Assembly (NCBI RefSeq): GCF_002251735.1
Contig: NZ_NOXS01000032.1
Span: forward strand, 372,001 to 436,000
Direction of reading: 5' to 3'
From: Elstera cyanobacteriorum
GTDB taxonomy: Bacteria > Pseudomonadota > Alphaproteobacteria > Elsterales > Elsteraceae
DNA: 64,000 nt
The notes under the pieces are model-generated. The model saw only the letters and a program-made list of their open reading frames with translations. It was not told the origin of the DNA and did no database searches. This document shows positions 59,312 to 64,000 of the stretch, piece by piece; positions within the stretch are counted from its first letter, which is position 1; every line of letters begins with the position of its first letter. Made by a program: the position numbers and the translations under genes.

Positions 59312-60562
59312 ATGACCCAAGCGAGCGGAAAACGCCGCGTCGCCCTGATCGGCACCGGCAACCGCGGTACGAAAACCTGGGGTAAGGAACTGCTGGACGC
59401 TTTCGGCGATCAGATCGAGATCGTCGGCATCTGCGATCATAACCCCATCCGCCGCGCCTATGCGGCCGACTTTATCGGCAGCGGCGCGCCGCTGTTCGAC
59501 GATCTCACCAGCATGCTGGCCGCCGTGAAGCCCGATACCGTGATTGTCTGCACGCGCGACTGCGACCACGACCGGCACGCCATCGAAGCGATGGAAGCCG
59601 GGGCTGATGTAATCGTGGAAAAGCCGATGGCGACCACAGCGGAAAAATGCGCCCGCATTTTGGAAGCGCAAAAGCGCACCGGGCGGCGGGTGGATGTCGG
59701 TTTCAACTATCGCCACGCCCCCACATCAACCCGGATTAAACAGGAACTGCTCTCCGGCAAGATTGGCGAGGTCGTGTCGGTCGATTTCCATTGGTATCTC
59801 GATACCAAGCACGGCGCCGACTACTTCCGCCGCTGGCACGCGAACCGCGAGAACTCCGGCTCGCTGTTTGTGCATAAGGCCACCCATCATTTCGACCTGC
59901 TAAACTGGTATCTCGCCTCGGCCCCGCAAGAGGTCTTCGCCCGCGCCAGCCTGCGCAATTACGGTAAGAACGGCGTGCAGCGCGGCACCAATTGCGCCAC
60001 ATGCCCCGGCAAGTCGGACTGCGCCTTCCCGCTGGACGTGGCCGCCGATCCGTGGCTAAACGGTCTCTATGGCACGGCCCATAGCGCCGACGGCTACCAC
60101 CGCGACCAATGCGTCTTCCGGCCCGAGATCGATATTCCCGATACGATGACCGCCGATATTCTGTATGAAAACGGCGTGCAGGTGGCTTACTCGCTCAACA
60201 CCTTCATGCCCATCGAAGGCTATCACCTGGCTTTCAACGGCACCAAAGGCCGCATTGAAATCCGCCAATATGAGGATCAGCCCTGGGACGAACCGGATGT
60301 CGATACCATCCTCGTCATCCAGAACAACCGCAGTGTTGAAAAACTAAAGCTACCCTTCACCCGTGGCGGCCATTTCGGCGGCGATGTCCGGCTGCAACGC
60401 ATGATCGTGGAGCGCGACTTGCCGGACCCCTACGCCCAACGCGCCGACGCCCGTGCGGGTGCTCTCTCCGTCTTCTGCGGCGTCGCAGCGCTGAAAAGCG
60501 CCGATAGTGGCGTTTCGGTGAAACTCGCCGATCTGCCGGGGTGGGATTTGGTAAGGGGCTAA
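59312..60562 (+). CDS. Gfo/Idh/MocA oxidoreductase with a Cys-rich loop
   Basis: This 416-residue protein has a standard nucleotide motif ALIGTGNRGTKTWG (residues 11-24) and EKPMA (103-107). A second domain with HWYLDTKHGADYFRRWH follows. An unusual segment NCATCPGKSDCAFP near residues 227-240 puts three Cys within about a dozen residues. They may bind a metal. It lies 13 bases after the barrel gene, with GAGGAGC upstream of the ATG, and is last in the operon. A terminator follows. Confidence 0.9.
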   Translation: MTQASGKRRVALIGTGNRGTKTWGKELLDAFGDQIEIVGICDHNPIRRAYAADFIGSGAPLFDDLTSMLAAVKPDTVIVCTRDCDHDRHAIEAMEAGADVIVEKPMATTAEKCARILEAQKRTGRRVDVGFNYRHAPTSTRIKQELLSGKIGEVVSVDFHWYLDTKHGADYFRRWHANRENSGSLFVHKATHHFDLLNWYLASAPQEVFARASLRNYGKNGVQRGTNCATCPGKSDCAFPLDVAADPWLNGLYGTAHSADGYHRDQCVFRPEIDIPDTMTADILYENGVQVAYSLNTFMPIEGYHLAFNGTKGRIEIRQYEDQPWDEPDVDTILVIQNNRSVEKLKLPFTRGGHFGGDVRLQRMIVERDLPDPYAQRADARAGALSVFCGVAALKSADSGVSVKLADLPGWDLVRG

Positions 60563-60582
60563 AGCGTCATCCCCCAAATAAG

Positions 60583-60609
60583 AAAAGGCCGGGACGATCC
60601 CGGCCTTTT
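60583..60609 (+). terminator. Rho-independent terminator after the forward catabolic operon
   Basis: AAAAGGCCGGGA-CGA-TCCCGGCCTTTT is a perfect 12-base stem with flanking A and T runs (60583-60609). It ends the forward operon and could also serve the convergent 5'-nucleotidase gene. Confidence 0.92.
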
Positions 60610-60629
60610 CCAGTAACGACACGAACCGA

Positions 60630-62246
60630 TTACGGCTGGCGGACGCGGCCTTCCAGCTTCGGCTGCACTGGCGAGTTCTGCGCGATGAAGGAGGACACGG
60701 CGTCTTCCAGGTTCGGGCCGAAATCATACGGGTCGACGGCATTGGTCTTGAAGACCGTGTACCCATCGCCACCCCGACGCATGAAGTCGTTCGTCGCCAG
60801 GGCATAAGTCGCGTTCGGATCGAGCGGGGCGAAGCTGCCGTTGCGCTTCACTTCCACCGAAACGATGCGGCTGCCCGCAGGCTTCTTCGGATCCCAGCTA
60901 TAGCGCAGGTTGGACGACACTTGCGGGAAGCGGCCCTGGTTTTCTTCGACCTTGGAAACGCCGTTTTCCAGCGCGGCGACAACGTCCGACCCTTTCAGCT
61001 TCAGCGTCGCAATCGTGTTCTGGAACGGCAGCACGGTCAGCACATGGCCGAGCGTGACCGGGCCTTCGCCGATGGACGCGCGGACGCCGCCGCCGTTCTG
61101 AATGGCGAACTCGGTGCCCTTGGATGCCGTGGCCCAGACCAAGGCATCGGCCACGAGATTCCCCATCAAGCACTCGCTCTTGCGGCAAACCGAAGCATCA
61201 AGATTGATGGCCGCCGTGCCGACCGGCTTGGCCTTCATCGTCTGGATCGGGGCATCAAGCTTATCGATTTCGGCACGAACAGTCTTATCTTCCGGCACAT
61301 TGGCGTCGAGCAGGATCGGTTCGCCCTCGTAGGCGGTAACATTGCCCTTGGCGTCGAAGGTCACATCGAGACGGCCGAGGTACTTGCTGTAGGCTTCCGC
61401 CGTCACGATCAGGGTCTTATTGACCTTGTTGGCAACAACGATGGGGTACGGGCCTTCGGCTTCCTTGATCTTATTCGACAGCAGCGTATGGGAATGGCCG
61501 CCAACAATGACGTCGATCCCCTCCACGTTCTTCGCGATTTCCTGGTCGCGGATCCAGCCGCTATGGGTTAGGGCGATGATTTTGTCGATCCCCAGCGCCT
61601 TCAGTTCGGCCACATAGCGCTTAATCGGCGCGTCTTCATGGGCGAAAGCAACGGTCGGCCCGGGGGAGGAGGTGATCGGCGTATCGTCGGTGGTCACGCC
61701 GATGATGCCGATCTTCTGGCCGCCACGCTCCACAATGGTATAGGGGCGAATCAGGCCCTGGAGGCGCGGTTCCTTGCTAACATCGGTATTGGCTGACAGC
61801 ACGGGGAATTTCGTGCCCTTCAGGAAATCGGCCAGCACACCGGGGCCATCGTCGAACTCGTGGTTCCCGAGCGACATCGCGTCGATATCCAGCAGGTTCA
61901 CTGCCATAAGGTCCGCCTTGCCCTTATAGACCGTATACATCAGCGAACCTTGGAACTGATCGCCCGCATGCAGGAACAGCGTCTGGCCACCGGCGGCCTT
62001 CACCTGCTTCGCTATTTCCTGGGCTTGATAGGCGATGCGGGCGACGCCGCCGAAACACTTCTTTTCTTCCTCTTCCTTCGCCGAACAGGTGGTCGAGAAA
62101 CGGTTGATCGGCAGCAGCCGCGAGTGAACGTCGTTGACGTGCAGGATCGTCAGCTTCAGCGGGGCGGGCGCCTGCTGGGCAACGGCCCCAGCCGATAGAA
62201 GCGCGGCGACCGAAACGGTCAGCAAGGAGGTGCGGGTGAAAAGCAT
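60630..62246 (-). CDS. Periplasmic 5'-nucleotidase/UshA-like metallophosphatase
   Basis: This 538-residue protein has a signal peptide (about residues 1-24, ending AVAQQ). The metal-binding phosphatase half has HVNDVHSRLLPI (Asp39, His41), LHAGDQFQG, GNHEFDDGPG and GGHSHTLL. A 5'-nucleotidase C-terminal domain follows (about 330-530, with NLVADALVWA and NGGGVRASIGEG). It hydrolyses nucleotides or related phosphoesters in the periplasm. Disulfide-like Cys occur at about residues 58 and 64. It is convergent with the catabolic operon and has its own upstream region at 62247. Confidence 0.92.
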   Translation of the reverse strand: MLFTRTSLLTVSVAALLSAGAVAQQAPAPLKLTILHVNDVHSRLLPINRFSTTCSAKEEEEKKCFGGVARIAYQAQEIAKQVKAAGGQTLFLHAGDQFQGSLMYTVYKGKADLMAVNLLDIDAMSLGNHEFDDGPGVLADFLKGTKFPVLSANTDVSKEPRLQGLIRPYTIVERGGQKIGIIGVTTDDTPITSSPGPTVAFAHEDAPIKRYVAELKALGIDKIIALTHSGWIRDQEIAKNVEGIDVIVGGHSHTLLSNKIKEAEGPYPIVVANKVNKTLIVTAEAYSKYLGRLDVTFDAKGNVTAYEGEPILLDANVPEDKTVRAEIDKLDAPIQTMKAKPVGTAAINLDASVCRKSECLMGNLVADALVWATASKGTEFAIQNGGGVRASIGEGPVTLGHVLTVLPFQNTIATLKLKGSDVVAALENGVSKVEENQGRFPQVSSNLRYSWDPKKPAGSRIVSVEVKRNGSFAPLDPNATYALATNDFMRRGGDGYTVFKTNAVDPYDFGPNLEDAVSSFIAQNSPVQPKLEGRVRQP

Positions 62247-62373
62247 GGCGACGTCCGGTCCTTCCCTTAGGTTCGTCCAACCCCGTCACCTTATCGCGAG
62301 AAACGATGGCGCCTCAATGACGCGCTGGTGATTTTATGCGGATTCGTTTTTTTCAAAAAAATAACGCACGGGT

Positions 62374-62399
62374 GTAACCCCATCTCCACTACCGTCGAA
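62374..62399 (+). promoter_or_regulatory. Candidate ECF sigma (SigF-type) promoter of the bufferin operon
   Basis: GTAACC (62374-62379), exactly 16 bases, then CGAA (62396-62399) matches the promoter form reported for Caulobacter SigF, which controls DUF2282/bufferin genes under metal stress. It is 78 bases before the bufA ATG. No sigma or anti-sigma gene lies in the window to confirm it. Confidence 0.72.
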
Positions 62400-62476
62400 C
62401 TATGGGGCAGACGGTGCTAGCCCGCCCTCGCCAATACCCAATCTTGCGGCGCCGCCGCATTTTTATGGAGACGAAG

Positions 62477-62749
62477 ATGAGCGTGATGACCTCGAAAAAG
62501 ACCCTGGGCATGGCCTCCATCGCCGGTGCCGTTGCGATGGCCGCCGTCGCTTTCGCCGCCACCCCCGCCGCTGCCCAGGCTAAGGAAAAATGCTTCGGGA
62601 TCGCCAAGGCCGGTCAGAACGATTGCGCCACCGCCAGCAGCTCCTGCGCCGGGACGTCGAAGGCCGACAACCAGCCGGACGCCTGGAAGTATGTTCCGGC
62701 CGGCACCTGCTCTGGCATGGGTGGTTCGCTGCAGCCGAAGAAGGCCTAA
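62477..62749 (+). CDS. BufA1-type bufferin precursor (DUF2282)
   Basis: This 90-residue small exported protein has a signal peptide (about residues 8-34, ending AAAQA). A compact Cys core follows with Cys39, Cys50, Cys57 and Cys78 in [21 protein letters not shown] and PAGTCSG, the DUF2282 pattern. Bufferins are peptides modified by a BufB/BufC pair to thiooxazoles that bind copper in the periplasm. The ATG at 62477 is chosen because GGAG lies six bases ahead (GGAGACGAAG), and an ATG at 62465 is the alternative. bufB follows after 26 bases. Confidence 0.9.
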   Translation: MSVMTSKKTLGMASIAGAVAMAAVAFAATPAAAQAKEKCFGIAKAGQNDCATASSSCAGTSKADNQPDAWKYVPAGTCSGMGGSLQPKKA

Positions 62750-62775
62750 CACCCAGCGGCGCGGCGGGGGTCGTT

Positions 62776-63654
62776 ATGGATACCCTGGCTTTTAGGCCCC
62801 CGCCCGCCCCGGTTGCCGGTTTGACGGCGACCGCTCTCGGCATTGGGTTGCGCGCCGCGCATCATGCGGATGTATCGGCCCGTCTCGCGACGGAAACCCG
62901 GCTTCCCGTCGATTTTCTTGAAGTTCATGCCGAAAATTACCTGCACCCCGGCAGCCCGCCGCAAACCTTGCTGCTAGAGTTGGCCGAGCGGGTGCCGATT
63001 AGCGTTCACAGCATTGGTCTATCGCTTGGGTCTGCCGATGGTGTGGACTGCATCCACCTCGACCGTTTAGCGGCGCTCGTGGCTGAATGCGGGCCAGTCT
63101 TCGTGTCGGATCATCTGGCCTGGTCGCGGGTCGGTGGGCAGTATCTTAACGATCTTCTCCCCCTTCCCTACACATCCGAAGCCTTGGACGTGGTGTGTGC
63201 CAATATCGACCGGGTGCAGACCCGGCTGAAGCGCCCGCTTCTCCTCGAAAACCCCTCTACTTACCTGGCCGTTCCAGGCGATTGGCCGGAGGGCGCGTTC
63301 ATGGCCGAAATCCTGTGCCGGACCGGTTGCGGGCTGTTGCTCGACGTGAACAATATTTATGTTTCCGCCTGCAACCAGGGCCGTACCCCCCTGGATTGGC
63401 TTACCGATTATCCCTTGGCGGCCACGGTCGAAATTCACGTCGCAGGCCACGATCTGCGCGAGACGTCCAGGGGTCCGGTGCGGATTGATACCCACGCTGC
63501 CCCAGTCTGCCCGGACGTTTGGGCACTGTATCATACGATCATCACCGAGATCGGCCCGCGCCCGACCCTGCTGGAATGGGACGAGGCGATCCCATCGCTC
63601 GATGACCTTATTGCCGAAGCCGAGAAAGCCCGCAGCCTTGGGGGGCTGCGGTGA
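62776..63654 (+). CDS. BufB-type (DUF692) multinuclear iron enzyme
   Basis: This 292-residue TIM-barrel protein of the DUF692/MNIO family has metal-ligand stretches VDFLEVHAENYL, VHSIGLSLGS, FVSDHLAWSR, LLENPSTYL, LLLDVNNIYVS and EIHVAGHD, with the expected His, Glu and Asp positions. The family oxidatively modifies Cys residues of a precursor peptide, here presumably the BufA product. ATG at 62776 follows GGGGG and begins just before the conserved domain. Its TGA overlaps the next GTG (GTGA). Confidence 0.93.
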   Translation: MDTLAFRPPPAPVAGLTATALGIGLRAAHHADVSARLATETRLPVDFLEVHAENYLHPGSPPQTLLLELAERVPISVHSIGLSLGSADGVDCIHLDRLAALVAECGPVFVSDHLAWSRVGGQYLNDLLPLPYTSEALDVVCANIDRVQTRLKRPLLLENPSTYLAVPGDWPEGAFMAEILCRTGCGLLLDVNNIYVSACNQGRTPLDWLTDYPLAATVEIHVAGHDLRETSRGPVRIDTHAAPVCPDVWALYHTIITEIGPRPTLLEWDEAIPSLDDLIAEAEKARSLGGLR

Positions 63655-64000
63655 GGCTGGCGGCGTTTCAGGCTGAGTTCGCCGCCTATCTCTGTGGTGC
63701 GAGCGAGGCGCCGCCGGTCGATCCCGACCGGGCGACGATCTACCGCAATAATGTTCGCCTGTCGCTGAGTGCCGCGCTCGCCGCGAATTTTCCAGTCACG
63801 CAAGCGATGGTGGGCGAGGCCTATTTCCACCAAGCCGCCCGGCGTTTCCTGCGCGATCACCTGCCCCAACGGCCCGATATGGCGGACTATGGCGGGGCGT
63901 TCCCGGGGTTCTTAGCGCAACTGCCCGAGGTCGAGGCCTATCCATTCCTGCCCGATGTCGCCCGGACCGAGCGGGCGATGATCGAAGCCTTCCTGGCCCC
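63651..64000 (+). CDS. BufC-type (DUF2063) partner protein, cut by the window end
   Basis: The gene runs off the right edge, so about 116 residues are seen. The reading frame begins with GTG at 63651, overlapping the bufB stop, and continues open to the edge. YRNNVRLSLSAALAANFPVT is the family's N-terminal helix region. It is followed by YFHQAARRFLRDHLPQRPDM, close to DUF2063 N-terminal sequences. It pairs with BufB, acting as its recognition partner for the precursor. Confidence 0.9.
   Translation, partial: MRLAAFQAEFAAYLCGASEAPPVDPDRATIYRNNVRLSLSAALAANFPVTQAMVGEAYFHQAARRFLRDHLPQRPDMADYGGAFPGFLAQLPEVEAYPFLPDVARTERAMIEAFLA

Noticed and set aside
1-64000. Insertion sequences, prophage, CRISPR or integrase genes
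   Set aside because: No transposase, integrase, phage or Cas-like protein and no regularly spaced repeats were seen, although two AT-rich genes suggest past transfer.

Overview
The window looks like a chromosome segment of a GC-rich, flagellated alphaproteobacterium, most likely in or near the Rhodospirillales. The evidence is gene order and family membership: a bamE, ubiquinol-cytochrome c chaperone, DUF177, rpmF, plsX, fabH, ihfA, merR, tRNA-Pro block; FliX, MotE and DUF6468 flagellar genes; a DksA without a complete zinc site; and homospermidine synthase. No marker in the window fixes the genus.

Layout. 1-3.0 kb: the 3' part of an RND efflux pump. 3.1-12.3 kb: a self-contained repressor with a palindromic operator, tRNA-Pro, merR and ihfA, an inserted lysE/mocR pair, then the fatty-acid/phospholipid, L32 and bamE block. 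It ends with an AT-rich acyltransferase-like gene that looks acquired. 12.3-26.6 kb: mixed housekeeping genes. These are class I ribonucleotide reductase, an alpha/beta hydrolase, two glycosyltransferases (GT4, GT9), a small AT-rich orphan gene, homospermidine synthase, gamma carbonic anhydrase, argC, rpsI-rplM, a crotonase, a CoA-binding protein, metY and glutathione peroxidase.

26.6-41.3 kb: a flagellar and chemotaxis region. Reverse-strand genes (fliL, fliM, DUF6468, motE, cheY, cheZ and a large AMIN-like/TPR protein) diverge from forward genes (flgF, flgG, flgA, flgH). After these come dksA and fliX (reverse) and flgI plus a flgJ-type rod-binding gene (forward). Two sigma-54-type promoters precede flgF and flgI. 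41.3-47.3 kb: a truncated AraC regulator, a PEBP-family protein, RluA, and a small glycan group (GT2, methyltransferase, FdtA/WxcM-like cupin, GT39-like membrane protein).

47.3-60.6 kb: a two-sided carbohydrate uptake and catabolism locus built around a TetR regulator. The reverse operon carries a binding protein, two permeases, two Gfo/Idh/MocA oxidoreductases and an ATPase. The forward operon carries an oxidoreductase, a DUF993 aldolase-like protein, an enolase-superfamily enzyme, a TIM-barrel isomerase/epimerase and another oxidoreductase. The same inverted repeat (TAACCA-N2-TGGTTA) lies one base downstream of the -10 element of both operons, which links them in one regulon. The substrate cannot be read from the sequence, and this is the best candidate for an undescribed pathway.

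60.6-64.0 kb: a periplasmic 5'-nucleotidase-type enzyme, then a bufferin-type cluster (bufA, bufB and the start of bufC, cut by the window end). It is preceded by an exact GTAACC-N16-CGAA motif, the form reported for Caulobacter SigF promoters. No insertion sequence, transposase, CRISPR array or prophage gene was seen.
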